Positions 32,593 through 42,960 of a stretch of 64,000 nucleotides of DNA are shown one piece after another; the stretch's first letter is position 1; each line of letters opens with the position of its first letter. The DNA is from Diabrotica undecimpunctata (taxonomy: Eukaryota; Arthropoda; Insecta; Coleoptera; Chrysomelidae). A program made the position numbers and the translations under genes. The stretch covers positions 83,143,889 through 83,207,888 of the forward strand of contig NC_092808.1 of assembly GCF_040954645.1 (NCBI RefSeq), in the 5' to 3' direction. Below the pieces are notes generated by a model. It searched no databases. It saw only the letters and a list, made by a program, of their open reading frames with translations, and was not told the DNA's origin.

Positions 32593-33246
32593 TACAAGAA
32601 TACAAAACCCATTTATTATCACAGTTTGTTCGTGGTAATTATCTTTCAGTTTATTATTTGCTTTATTATTTATCGTTTCTTAAATATCTCAGTTTACTTT
32701 ATATTTTTGTATTTGAAATTTTGTTGTTGTTTTCTATAAAAACTTATTTTGAATTATCGAAGAAACGTTATTTATTGTAGTTGTACATCGTACCTATTGT
32801 CTTCGTACCTCTTTATAAGGTAGGTTAAAACTTTAAAATTTCATTATGTATTAACGTAATAATAATGTTGATGAAATTTTAGAATGCCAGGCACAGATTG
32901 TAGTGTGAAAGAAAAATATTAAAAAAAATGGAAAAAATAGTTATGTAATTCGGTAATTCATTCAATAGTTAATCCAGTATTGATGGAAATTCAGTATACG
33001 CGACAAATTTTCAGTGTAAAATGGAGATTGAAGTCCTAGATTTACGTAAATCCTGCATTAACATTAGATAAAAATTAACAACCAGTTCTGATTAGTTTTA
33101 AGTACCAAACTACCTACATATCAACAGTTTTCCATAATTAGGTATTATAATCCACTAGACATCTTTATTTCATAACTATCTTTACTATTTTCTACACATC
33201 AAAGACATAAAAACGACGATTAACAATGTTACGATTCAAATTACTG

Positions 33247-33322
33247 TACTCTCGTGACGTAATTTCGGGCTTAATGTTCATTGGTTAGTCGGAAGATACA
33301 ACCGTAGTAAGTCTACGAACCG
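33247..33322 (-). repeat. Right arm of a ~75-bp inverted repeat
   Basis: Contains tactctcgtgacgtaa and caaccgtagtaagtctacga, the reverse complement of the arm at 32523-32592. Confidence 0.6.
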
Positions 33323-33935
33323 TGTTCCATACCATTGCCTTAGAGTGACAGTGACAGATAAACTAATTAGTACACTAAGAAAAGTAATGAGGAAGTCGTT
33401 CAAGTCAAATTATAGTTACACTGAGAAACGAAGTAATCATTTTTTAAAGTATAATCTGTTTTGTATGAATTCTTTTTTTTCTGTAAAATTTAATATAACT
33501 TATATATCAATTATGTACTGACAATTAATTAAAAAGATCCTTAGTTAAAAATATCGATTGTTTTTTTTTAACAAACAAATTAAAGCACTAAAAGTATTTT
33601 AGTAGGTAAGTTAGTTAACGAACGAATAAAAAGTGATTGAATTTGAGAGTTAATTTCAAAATAGAGATGAAAAGCAGTCGATTTCTATTACTTTTTATCG
33701 TTTTTTTAAGGTTAATAAAAAACTTCATCACTCGAAAGCTATATTTTTGACTCAAGACTTTTTTACTTATCAATACAGAATTATACTTTTGAAATTTCTA
33801 TTAACTATGTCTTAAGTTGCTGACTTTTTTTGTTCCCTTTTGAGGAATTTCTTTGAATGTGAATATCTATTAAATTTTAACACCACGATATTTTCGATGC
33901 GCGTAGAAACTCTGCAGGTGCGACTAGAATGACTG
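33323..33935. other. Unassigned sequence; weak upstream-exon possibility
   Basis: At 33389 an ATG opens a short frame (MRKSFKSNYSYTEKR) ending at a possible splice donor, aagtaatc, in the phase needed by the acceptor at 36631. The encoded peptide is not hydrophobic as the missing first transmembrane segment of the transporter should be, so the link is weak. Confidence 0.25.
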
Positions 33936-34256
33936 TATACCCCTTCGATTTCTTTCTGTGTATCTGGAGTCTCTGAAACTTCTGGTTGTACTGTACTAAA
34001 TTCAATTCGCCAGGACATATCAAATTTATGGTAGGAAAGGGCAAAAAGTTGAAATAAAAGAGAATAGTAATAGAAATTTATTGTAATTAATATACACGTA
34101 TACCCCTTCGATTTCTCTTTCTGTGCATCTGGGGTCTCTGAAACTTCTGGTTCTACAGTACTACATTCAATTCGCCTGGATATATCCCTTTTGTGGTAGG
34201 GAAGGGTAAAAAGTTGTAATAAAACACAATAATAATAGACATTTATTGTAATTAAT
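33936..34256. repeat. Tandem duplication, unit about 163 bp
   Basis: Unit 1 is 33936-34098 and unit 2 is 34099-34256. Both begin tataccccttcgatttct and end with tttattgtaattaata, with a few substitutions and small indels. On the minus strand part of the unit reads a repeated SETPD-like peptide (STVQPEVSETPDTQKE in unit 1), so the unit may come from coding sequence of an unidentified element. Confidence 0.75.
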
Positions 34257-34509
34257 ACTAATAATATTGTTTATTTAGGAAGCTTACATTATACTATAGA
34301 TTTACAAGAAAAAAGCATACTGAATACTAAATAAACATGAAAAATCACTGAAGTAGAGCTACCATAAAAGTAGCACTCCTTATGCGTGAGACTTAAAAAA
34401 TATATATACAAACAAACAAATATTTAACAAATGTATAAATAAAGAGTTACATATGCGCACTTACAAAAATACATTCATTTTAATATAGCATATGACATAA
34501 ATATGTCAA

Positions 34510-35036
34510 TAAATTCAAGAAATGTTGTAGTTGGTTAACAAAGTCTATTTAGATATTTTTTATTTATTACTATTATCAATTAATCAGTTCTTTACAGAAT
34601 TGTGTTGTTTTGTTTCCAATCCATTGTTTAGTTTCATGCTTATATCTATGTTTTTTATACTCTTAATTTGTTTTAAATTCTCCGGTAGACAATTGTATCA
34701 TTTGGGTCCTATGTAGCCAACATATTTCTGGAGTATGGATTTATTACATTTAGGTAAAATTGCATTATTCCTTTTATAACTAGTTTAATGCGCATGATTG
34801 CTAATGTTTAATATTATCCTTTTTTGTTTCATGTATGTGTATAAGGGCTTTGTAACAGAACAATTTACGTACAGTTAAAAATTTATTCTCGTTGTATAAC
34901 AGATCGCTGTAATATCTTAAATTTTTTTCATAAATAATTCTAATTAATCACTTCTGAAAGTTTATAAAATGCAAGTAAATATTCCTTGTTCCACCCCATT
35001 CTAAAAGACCATCATAGGCATGGATAAACATAACCT
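34510..35036 (-). pseudogene. LINE reverse transcriptase C-terminal fragment
   Basis: Minus-strand words include DGLLEWGGTRNIYL, IIYEKNLRYYSDLLYNENKF, LTVRKLFCYKALIHIHE and GPKxYNCLPENLKQIKSIKN, the post-thumb region typical of CR1-like or related LINEs (SYAPxLYNxLP-type block). Frame breaks exist near 34760 and 34950. It abuts another LINE tail at 35036. Confidence 0.6.
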
Positions 35037-35039
35037 GGA

Positions 35040-35575
35040 TGGAAATAGAATAGAAATATGCTTTATTGTCATTGAAAATTTTACAATTTTATGTACAAAG
35101 CTTACAAAGACTCAGAGAAAAAAGACAAAAACAAATTGCATAATCAACCGTAGGAACTAATAAGTTTAAGCTACTTTGGGTAATGATGACGCACGGGTAA
35201 AGAACCATGGAACTGTACATAAAGATATTGTAATATCTCAGTTATTAATTAAGAAACTCTTCTACTGAATAATATGGTCTTTCAGATATATATATGTCGT
35301 AAAGGGAGATAGTTGTATAGTTTTTTTTGCAGAATATAATATAGATTTGTTTACTAACTCAGTGAACTGGATCGGTAAATAAACATCAAAGGTTGAATTT
35401 TTGGTGGAGCAGTTATGATTAGGTCTCGATGGAAAGACATGTAGTTGTTTACGAACTAAGCAAACAGTTTCTAAAATATACAAAGAAAGAAATGTTAAAA
35501 TCTCGTGATCTTTGAAGTAGACTGCAATGTGTTGTTCTTCTGAGGCCAAACAGATACCTTATTACTTTTTTTTAT
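35040..35575 (-). pseudogene. LINE 3' end with C-terminal RT fragment
   Basis: The minus-strand ORF 35262-35549 contains ETVCLVRKQLHVFPSRPNHN, STKNSTFDVYLPIQFTELVN and KSILYSAKKT, resembling the C-terminal N-H-N-x-x-T-R-x block and S-x-L-Y-x-A-P-K block of LINE polymerases. The segment 35040-35260 is 3' UTR ending, in minus sense, in a TTTCTATTCTATTTCC tail. Same type of domain as at 34510-35036 but a separate copy in direct succession. Confidence 0.5.
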
Positions 35576-36050
35576 TTAAGAAATTACAACGGATTGGGCA
35601 GCTGTACCAGAACCCCTAAAAGGAATAACATATCGAAGATGAGATTCAAACAAAGAAAAATATGAAATTTTTGAAATATTCTAAATTGATTGCCTTCGAA
35701 ACAGATCTTATTGAATAGCAGGCTGAATACTTATCTGGCTGTTAAGAGTTGAAGAGCTCCTTGATAGGATAATGCTACTGTTTTATACACGTTAAAATAA
35801 AGTAAATTTTCGTACCAGGTTTAAGCTGAAATATTAAATAAGGTTTTTAAAATGGAAACTTTTAGATACAAAAACATATAAAATACAAAACGACTCAAAA
35901 CAAGAATTAGAACAGTTTAAAAAATTATGTGACAAATTTCCTAATAAATTATGAAACAACGTCATTAATTTGGCTTTTTGTATTTTAACCATGTTTTAAC
36001 ACATGTAAGCTAATTAAATGCAAGACTTTGTAAACATATTGACTCCTCTG
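35576..36050. other. AT-rich sequence, nothing recognised
   Basis: No coding pattern or repeat seen between the LINE tail and the tRNA-like sequence. Confidence 0.4.
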
Positions 36051-36058
36051 GCATATAG

Positions 36059-36127
36059 ATAGCTCAATTAGTTAGAGCGTAGGCACGGATCGCTTAGATC
36101 GTGGATTCAAATTTCACCCGGTGTCAG
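36059..36127 (+). other. tRNA-like sequence (pseudo-tRNA or SINE head)
   Basis: tagctcaattagttagagc gives a perfect 4-bp D stem (GCTC/GAGC) and a box A. The anticodon-like stem is TAGGC/GCTTA around ACGGATC, and the T stem is GTGGA/TTCAC around TTCAAAT with a box B-like word GGATTCAAATTTC. The acceptor stem is poor (about 5 of 7, with G-U pairs) and the position before the anticodon is C instead of U. This fits a decayed tRNA or the 5' head of a tRNA-derived SINE; no functional tRNA is claimed. Confidence 0.5.
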
Positions 36128-36269
36128 GTGTTTAGACATTTATTAATTTAGTTAATATTTATTATGGCTATGTTAATTCAAGCTTAAAATGTACCTACTC
36201 TGTTACGTTATTTTAAGATCTAAAGTAACGTTTAGTAAATAGCAATAGGTTAATGGGTAACTGCGAAAC

Positions 36270-36390
36270 TTGCAAGACTCTTGCTGCAAGACCAAGACCA
36301 AGACCGGGAGCGCAATACCAAGACCAGGTGTATTGGTGCAAGACCAAGACCAAGACTGTCTAAGTCTCGTCTTGTTCTTGTTAGTTACGT
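36270..36390. repeat. AAGACC-type short repeat cluster
   Basis: Runs of caagaccaagaccaagac occur at about 36290-36306 and 36340-36357, with gcaagac-like words around them and a reverse-complement tail (cgtcttgttcttg) near 36367-36380. This gives the block fold-back character. Origin unknown. Confidence 0.5.
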
Positions 36391-36630
36391 TTTTGACATT
36401 CTTTTTTCTAGAAAATCATCAGTATGCTAAAGACTTCTTTGTGTTTTATACAATTCAGGAACATATTAATTTCTTGACAATGCATTATCAATAATTGCCA
36501 TAAAAATGTATTGATAATTGTTTCAGAACGTATATTTTTTAAGAATTTATGTAATTTTTTTGTGAATAAGAACCCTTTTAATAATTTTGTTTACAGCAAT
36601 TTGATTCTTAATTTACACTTGTGTTTCTAG

Positions 36631-37997
36631 GTACACTCTTTGCAATATCAGATGGTATGACTTATGGCTGGAGTGCACCATACATTCCATATCTTATTAG
36701 CGATATAAGTCACATCCAGACAACTAAACGCGAAGCTGAGTTTTTAGAAACGGCATTTCTACTTGGATCGTTTTGTGGCTTACCCTTCACGGTATATCTC
36801 GTTGACAAAATTGGAAGAAAAAAATCACTCCTTCTAGCGTCGTTCGTTGTATTAGTAGCATGGCTAGCAATAGGATTAGGCAACCAGATGGTGTATATTT
36901 TTGTGGCCAGATTCTTTTGTGGAATGTCGGGAAATATGGCATTCGTAGCAGCACCGTGTTTTATTGCTGAAATAGCAGATTCTAAAATAAGAGGATTTCT
37001 GTCAAGTATTATTTATGTTATGATGTTATTGGGGTGTTTAATAGTGTATTCTGTAGGACCTTACTTACCTTTTTACGTCCCATGTATAATAGGCGGCACT
37101 GTCGCTATTATTGAAATTTTAGTATTTTCTAGAGTACCAGAAAGTGCGCTTTATCTTCTTTCTAAAGACAGACCTGAAGATGCCTTACATTCGATCAAAT
37201 TTTACAAACCTTATGTTGATCCTATAAAAGAATTAGAACAAATTTCAAAATCATTAGAGGAGCAAAGACACGAGAAAGGAAGATTTTTGGATTTATTTCT
37301 AGTACCAAGCAATAGAAAGGGAATACTAATTATGACAGTTTTAAATGCTGGCCAACATTTTTGCGCTTATTCAGTTATTTTAATGAACTTACATCTAATT
37401 CTGGAAAATGCTGGTACTAATTATATGAATAGTGCTCATGCTGCCATATTATTTGCTGCTTTAATGCTGATATCAGTTATATTTGCTTCATTTCAAATTG
37501 ATAAGTATGGTCGAAAAGTTTTACTTCTTTTTTCTAGCATACTAACCGCCGTTTGTCTTTTGAGTATTGCCGTCTATTTTAATCTAAAGATAATTGGATA
37601 TAATGTTATAAGTTTTAGCTGGATACCAATTGTTTCTATAATGATTTACGCTGTAGTTTTTAAACTTGGAGTAGGAATTGTACCCATCGTTATAACTGCA
37701 GAAATATTTCCCAATAACCTTAAAGCCATTGGCATGACATTGTCAGATGCAATGTTTATAACTGGAGGATTGGTCGCCGTCAACTTGTATCAGTTTATGA
37801 CTGAATACATAGGAATTCATGTGCCATTTTACATTTTTGGCGGATTTGCAGTATTTATTACATTTTACACAATATTTTTTGTGCCCGAAACAAAAGGAAA
37901 AACTTTAGAAGAGATTCAATCTATTTTAAAAGGTAGAAATCCAAACGATATGGATATAGTGGGAAACGGAATTATAGAAACTAATAATGCTGGTTAG
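36631..37997 (+). CDS. Facilitated trehalose transporter Tret1-like (SLC2/MFS sugar transporter), terminal exon
   Basis: The exon begins at 36631, after a good acceptor (pyrimidine-rich tract, gtgtttctag); codons upstream of it are not coding. It enters in phase, giving TLFAISDGMTYGWSAPYIPY, which is the end of transmembrane segment 1, so one or more 5' exons are missing. About 455 codons run to TAG at 37995-37997. Sugar-porter signatures in order are VDKIGRKKSL (after TM2), PCFIAEIADSKIRG, RVPESALYLLS (end of the first half), QIDKYGRKVLLL (second half), ITAEIFPNNLKAIG and FFVPETKGKTLEEI near the C-terminus. This two-half pattern with about 12 membrane segments is that of plasma-membrane hexose/trehalose carriers; in insects this branch is usually named Tret1-like. 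Substrate is not shown by sequence. No stop or frameshift in the exon. Confidence 0.9.
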
Positions 37998-38161
37998 CCT
38001 CTATTAGGAAATGAATCGGAAGGGTGACAAAAATAGATTCTAAATGTGAGGAATAGTAACTTGATTAGCGAACTTGATTAGTGAAAAATTATCTATGTAT
38101 TTAATTCATAATAGACAAAACAACAGTATTTATAAAAATCTTAAACTGCATGCTATCATTT

Positions 38162-38166
<5 letters not shown>

Positions 38167-38212
<46 letters not shown>
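38167..38212. repeat. (TA)n microsatellite
   Basis: Alternating TA run about 170 bp after the transporter stop codon, inside or just after its 3' UTR. Several AATAAA words follow (for example near 38305-38320), so the polyadenylation site cannot be fixed. Confidence 0.85.
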
Positions 38213-38224
<12 letters not shown>

Positions 38225-38499
38225 ACCTACGTAGATTATAGTAGTAATAATTATAAAAATAGAAAAATACTTATAAGAATATTTTCTAAGCTTGTAAGAA
38301 TGGAAATAAAAAATATAAATAAATTTATTTATTTTAGTATTTTTTTATTACAGATAATATTGTATATCTTATTTATTTATTTACCTATTAACATTCCTTA
38401 ATTTAGTTATCTAAAACTAATAGAAGAAGAAAACATTAAGATCTTGGTCCATTTATACAATGCAATACAGGGTATATGAATTATTCCAAAAGGTTGGCT

Positions 38500-38726
38500 A
38501 ATTATCTACTTTTATAGCGTTGTCGAAGAAACCAAATGCAAGGAATGTCAAGATCATCGAACAATCAGTTTAAGCCACATACTGAAAATATTCCTGAAGT
38601 TCATGCATCGAAGAATATATAAAACACTTCAGGAAGATACTAGCTAAATCCAATATAGATGTAGAAATGCAATGGGAACGAGAGAATCGCTATTTGCCAT
38701 AAACATACTCATACAAAGATGTCAAT
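38500..38726 (+). pseudogene. RTE-like LINE RT fragment
   Basis: The words LPKKPNA, HRTISLSHILKIFLKFMHRRI and YKTLQED, then RNAMGTRESLFAINILIQRCQ (38640-38725) match the RT finger blocks just before motif A. The sequence stops abruptly where transposon X1 begins, and the continuation was not found at 41750, so only this scrap remains. Confidence 0.6.
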
Positions 38727-39298
38727 AAACGAGTATATTCTGTACCCTGGGATCAAAAATGGTCAACTCCATTTTTACAACGATGGAGATAAACACGTAT
38801 ATGTGACAAACACAATAGACTATTATTTCGTGACACTTTGTTATTTTCTTATTAATATATCATTTATTAAAGAAAAACATCGATTTTATCGTTTGAATAC
38901 TTTAATGCACAGAAAATGTTGCTAATAAATTGGATTTGACCAGTTTTAAAAATTTGGTACTGGATGTCAGAGGATTTGACCCCTTTTGAAAATTACAATA
39001 ATGGATTTGCCTAAATCTGAAAAAACTAACAAAATGCCACTGTAAACAGGTACGGATTCTGCCATTTTTTATACTATGGTATCATGCCGTGATACTTTAA
39101 GATTTATTAATAGGATTATTAAATAAATGCAAACTAGTCCTACAAAAATTTATTGAATTAAAAAAAAATCATTATTTCATAAATATAAAACTTGTACACT
39201 TTCGTCGTTTTGATCATGATTGCAGCAAGGTTCATCTTCTTCAAGGACCTCTGCCAAGGTAGTGTTATTAATAATTAATAATGTTTAAATAAAATTGC

Positions 39299-40880
39299 TT
39301 ATTTTGTGTTTTCGACTCCTCTATCAATCCAGTTCACTCCATTGTGTTTCTCTAACAGCTTTTTAACATCTGCAATTTTGGCAGCATTAACTGAAACTCC
39401 AGTTGCTAGTCTTTTTGGTGTAAATGAAGATATTGTTACACCTTTTTTTAAAAGACTTCGAGCGTTGCTAATATCGGATTTATAAAACTCTTCGCAGGAG
39501 ACCAATACAGATTTGCGAGAAGATGTAATAATAAATCTTCTACATTTTGTTATTTGGAAATGAAAGTTTTGGGTGTTTTTCAGAGCAGCCTTCGCCATAT
39601 CTTTAAAATCTAATATAGAATATATTTGAAACATCATACGTTGTTGCAGTTTCTTTAAAAACTTTCACATATTCGTCTGGAGATATAATGGTCTTCATAT
39701 TTTTAAATTTTTTTTTTCTATAACCTCAAACACCCTGTCAGCGGAAGATACGAATGCCCTGTTACTGGAAATATGAACTCTATCTTGTCAGGAGCTTCTG
39801 TAGTCAACCAGTTCATGCACATTGTTAAAATATTTGAGTTTTTATTTTGCCCCCCGCAACCGTCAGAGGCAAGACGCAAAACTTTTATACCCTGCAAATT
39901 AACATTTTTTAAAAAGTGATAAACACAGCTTGCTATCTCATTAGAACTTTTTATTGTGTTGGTTTTCTGTCCAGTAGAAAACATGAGTATTTTCTTTACT
40001 AAAGTGATCTTTACTACTACCTTCCACAATGGTAAAATTATAAATATATAATTGGCGTGAGTAATAGGCAGACTGGTCAGGAACTTTGGGGAGAACTTGG
40101 TTTATCTAGCAGTCAAACGTTATTGTTTTCAAATCCGGCTTCTTCTCTATTAACAATTGATAAAAAGCTTTTTTCCTTAGTTTATGGACTTGTTTTTCCA
40201 CAGTTAAATTAGTCTTTTCATGCGCATGTTGCTCAGAATTAATTTTTCCGTCCAGCTTCAAACGCTTGGAATACACGTCTGTTCTGGGACTTTCAAATCC
40301 CAAATTAAACTTTTTATTGAATACATGACGAAAATATGAGAGCTTACAAAGAGTATTTAGATATGAATCTTTGTACATTCTGTACATTTTAGAGATATTG
40401 AGTTCAGAAGGTAAATTCTTTCTAATCAGTTTTGCTCTATTGTAATGAGATTCAACACATTTAAAAGTCTTAATAAATTGTATTATATTACCTTTCACAC
40501 TTTAAAACTTCGTTGTTTTTCTATCACCACCTTTAGTTTCAGTATACATTTCTCTGGTACGATGATAACGATGAAGGACTCCCCTTATTCGGCCTTTCTT
40601 TATCAAAAGTATTTTTAAAAACGTACTTCTGCATACGGGTATAATTTGTGCTTCACAAGTTCTAACAAAATATGTAAATGATAATCGTTCATTACCGTGC
40701 CCATTCACAATACGTTTTCGTTGAATTGAAATTGCCTTGCAATATTTAACAATGAAACTGTCTTAATAACTTTTCGTTTTTTGTGCATAAAGTGCATCCT
40801 GGAATTGTTTTATATCTCGCATCTTAAGCTTCTGACAAGAGTATACCTTAGAATTATATTTACAAGTTATCTGTTCTGGC
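39299..40880 (-). pseudogene. X1 transposase-like protein, main exon (frameshifted)
   Basis: Read on the minus strand from about 40870: MRDIKQFQDALYAQKTK, NERLSFTYFVRTCEAQIIPV, CRSTFLKILLIKKGRIRGVL, then VKGNIIQFIKTFKCVESHYN with RAKLIRKNLPSELNISKMYR, FNLGFESPRTDVYSKRLKL and HKLRKKAFYQLLIEKKPDL. Further on come NQVLPKVPDQSAYYSRQLYI, SSNEIASCVYHFLKNVNLQG, RLASDGCGGQNKNSNILTM and FIFPVTGHSYLP. The ESHY-RA-K-L and SDGCGGQNKN plus GHSY blocks define a family seen in many insect genomes as uncharacterised proteins (recalled, not searched). Frame breaks lie near 40500, 40105, 39945 and 39720. The acidic residues in SDG could be catalytic; this is inference. Confidence 0.6.
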
Positions 40881-40980
40881 AATGACGAGGCACAGTATTT
40901 GTAAGAAAAAATTTATAATAATATTTGAAACCGGATAGATACCATTATTAAATCATAATTTTTGTTGTAACCCGTCAGAT

Positions 40981-41061
40981 TACCGTTCTTGAATGGTTAC
41001 GAGTATGAGCAGTAACACATTTTTCGTTACTGAGCATACTCGTAACTATTCAAGAACGGTA
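40981..41061. repeat. 36-bp fold-back (hairpin) in X1
   Basis: Arms 40981-41016 and 41026-41061 pair with 33 of 36 matches around a 9-nt loop (acatttttc). It lies between the candidate first exon and the main exon of X1. Confidence 0.85.
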
Positions 41062-41300
41062 TTTGTGAAGGGTTGGAACAAACTATTGTAGACATTATTT
41101 TAAACGGGATTTTTTTTGTTGTATATTTTATAACTCATCAAACAAAACATAACAACAAATATCTGTTTACAATTGATTTAGTCATGATTTAGTACATCCC
41201 TAAATTGGTCTAATGTTTTAAAGCAAGAAGTTTCGAGTATAAAATAATTTTGAGTACAACCCTGCTTTTAGTATAGAGTTGTAAGATGGAAAGTTTCTTA

Positions 41301-41396
41301 CCTTTGTCTTTAAAGTTTTACACGTTTAGTATCTTCCTGTCGCTTTGTTCTTTTTCTAGTTTTGTTTGGCGTTCTTTCTTCTATCGAATTATCCAT
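41301..41396 (-). pseudogene. X1 transposase-like gene, candidate first exon
   Basis: ATG at 41396-41394 opens MDNSIEERTPNKTRKRTKRQ, a basic leader, and is followed (after a stop) by a consensus splice donor, CAAAG/GTAAGAAAC at 41300. A basic N-terminal exon spliced to the main exon near 40880 is plausible but unproven. Confidence 0.4.
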
Positions 41397-41838
41397 ATTT
41401 CAGTAATATTACCTTAATTTTACCACAGAAAATTAGAAAAAATCCTGCGCGTGGTCGTTAATCGACAACAAGTACCAGATAACTGATTCAGAATGGTATA
41501 GTCACGTGAGCAAGTCCTGAGTTACTATTGGTCAAAATGGACTTGCCCAATATTGAAACTGAAATTGTCAGGATTTGACTAAATTTCAACATCACACTGA
41601 TTTTTATAGACAATTTGTAAGCGTTAACATGGATTTGGCCCGGTATTAAACATTACTATTCTGAAGACTCGTTTTCAAGGTTTTTACCCACCATAAAAGT
41701 AAATTTTCTTAATTTTTGGATTTGACCAATTTTGACTCCAGGGTACAGATATAAAATTCATGTGATCTTATAAATGTGCATATTATTTAATAATGCAAAT
41801 GTTCTCTTCGTCTTTTTTGCCTAGTTTCGCATTGCAAT

Positions 41839-42092
41839 CAGGGACGGACTAAAGTTTAGGCAACCTAGCCTAGGCCTTAGTCCACCCGGGCCCGTAATTT
41901 TTGGGATACGAAAATTAGGTTTTTACTTTTTAAATTTTTATAATTAATTTTAATTTGTTTTTTTAACAAAAAACGTAATATTCCTAATTATTGTTCAAAC
42001 GTATCGAAATTATGCCTAACCGTTGATTGATAAAGTCAAGAAGTATGGACGAGTGATGCCATGCGCATCTAAACATTCCGTATATGTATTTA
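41839..42092 (+). other. Possible hAT-like transposon terminus
   Basis: cagggacggac at 41839 looks like a hAT-type terminus (CAGGGxCGGA), followed by a palindromic GC-rich stretch (aggcaacctagcctaggcct). A hAT-like coding scrap on the same strand at 49700-49945 suggests that X2 inserted into the leader of such an element. The other terminus was not found. Confidence 0.3.
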
Positions 42093-42210
42093 CCTAGGAC
42101 TTTTCTATTGGTCCAAAACCAATAAACGGTGAGGTACCAAACACGTATATCGTCGGTTTACTGCCAAAAGCAGATAAGTTACATTTTGTTCTTCTTCTTA
42201 ACGTACCCTA

Positions 42211-42960
42211 TCAAGTCCCCTTGACGTTGGCGATTAACATGGCAAAACTGTCTCTGTCTTGAGCTATTCTAAAGAGTTGCTCAGCTTTCCTCATTCCTGT
42301 CCACTCCCTGATATTTTTCAACCAAGAGGCCTGCTTTCTACCAATTCCTCTGCGTCCTTCGGTTTTACCCATCATAATAAGTTGAAGAATATTATATCGG
42401 TCTCCCCTTACTACGTGTCCAAAATAGGCCATCTTTCTACATTTGATGTTATCAAGCAGCTCGCGAGCAGCATTTGCTCTCTCAAGGACTGCCACATTTG
42501 TCAGCATAGCCGTCCATGGAATTTTTAGTATACGTCTGTGCAGCCACATTTCAAAGGCCTCCAGACGATTAATGGTGGATATTTTTAATGTCCATGCTTC
42601 GACACCGTATAAGAGGACTGACCAAATGTAGCATTTAACCATGCGCTTTGAAGTTGAAGTTGCAAGTTATCATTACAGAAGAATGACTTCATTTTTAAAA
42701 ATGTCGTGCGGGTTATCTCAATTTTACGTTTTATCTCTTGATCTGGATATAGTTGTTCAGTAATATGGCAACCAAGATAATTAAAACTGGACACTCTTTA
42801 AATTATATGACCATCAACATATAATCGTGCATCTTGCTGTGCTAAACGGCTAAACACCATGTGCTTTGTTTTTGAACAGTTTATGTTTAGGCCAAACTCT
42901 CTTCCCACTGTATCAATGGCGTTTAAAAGGCATTGTAATCCATTCATGTCATCACTTAAA
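42211..42960 (-). pseudogene. RTE-type LINE thumb and C-terminal domain
   Basis: After the frameshift the words VGREFGLNINCSKTKHMVF and SSFNYLGCHITEQLYPDQE lead to the C-terminal ORF 42211-42642 with LEAFEMWLHRRILKIPW, MAYFGHVVRGDRYNILQL and RKQASWLKNIREWTG. One more frame break lies near 42640. The same C-terminal block recurs at 4.6, 11.4 and 61.4 kb. Confidence 0.8.

Larger units (their letters stand above)
38741..41748 (-). mobile_element. DNA transposon X1 (family not named)
   Basis: Termini tgtaccctgg (38741-38750) and ccagggtaca (41739-41748) are inverted and extend inward as TCAAAAWTGGTCAA-like sequence. The element encodes a minus-strand protein over at least two exons (41301-41396, then about 40880 to 39299). 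The word GGATTTGACC or a close variant occurs three times near the left end (38932, 38972, 39003) and four times near the right end (41539, 41571, 41631, 41718), always on the plus strand. A 36-bp fold-back lies at 40981-41061. No target-site duplication could be fixed. Superfamily uncertain; possibly Sola-like, not verified. Confidence 0.65.

Noticed and set aside
32436..32780. 114-codon plus-strand ORF, hydrophobic C-terminus
   Set aside because: Overlaps the inverted repeat arm, no recognisable domain and AT-rich composition; probably chance.
36059..36127. Functional tRNA-Ser (anticodon GGA)
   Set aside because: The acceptor stem is poor, position 33 is C, and there is no long variable arm as in tRNA-Ser; kept only as a tRNA-like sequence.
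36621..36630. Open frame of the transporter starting at a GTG (36621)
   Set aside because: GTG is not a normal start in a eukaryote and the bases form the 3' splice acceptor (gtgtttctag); coding begins at 36631.
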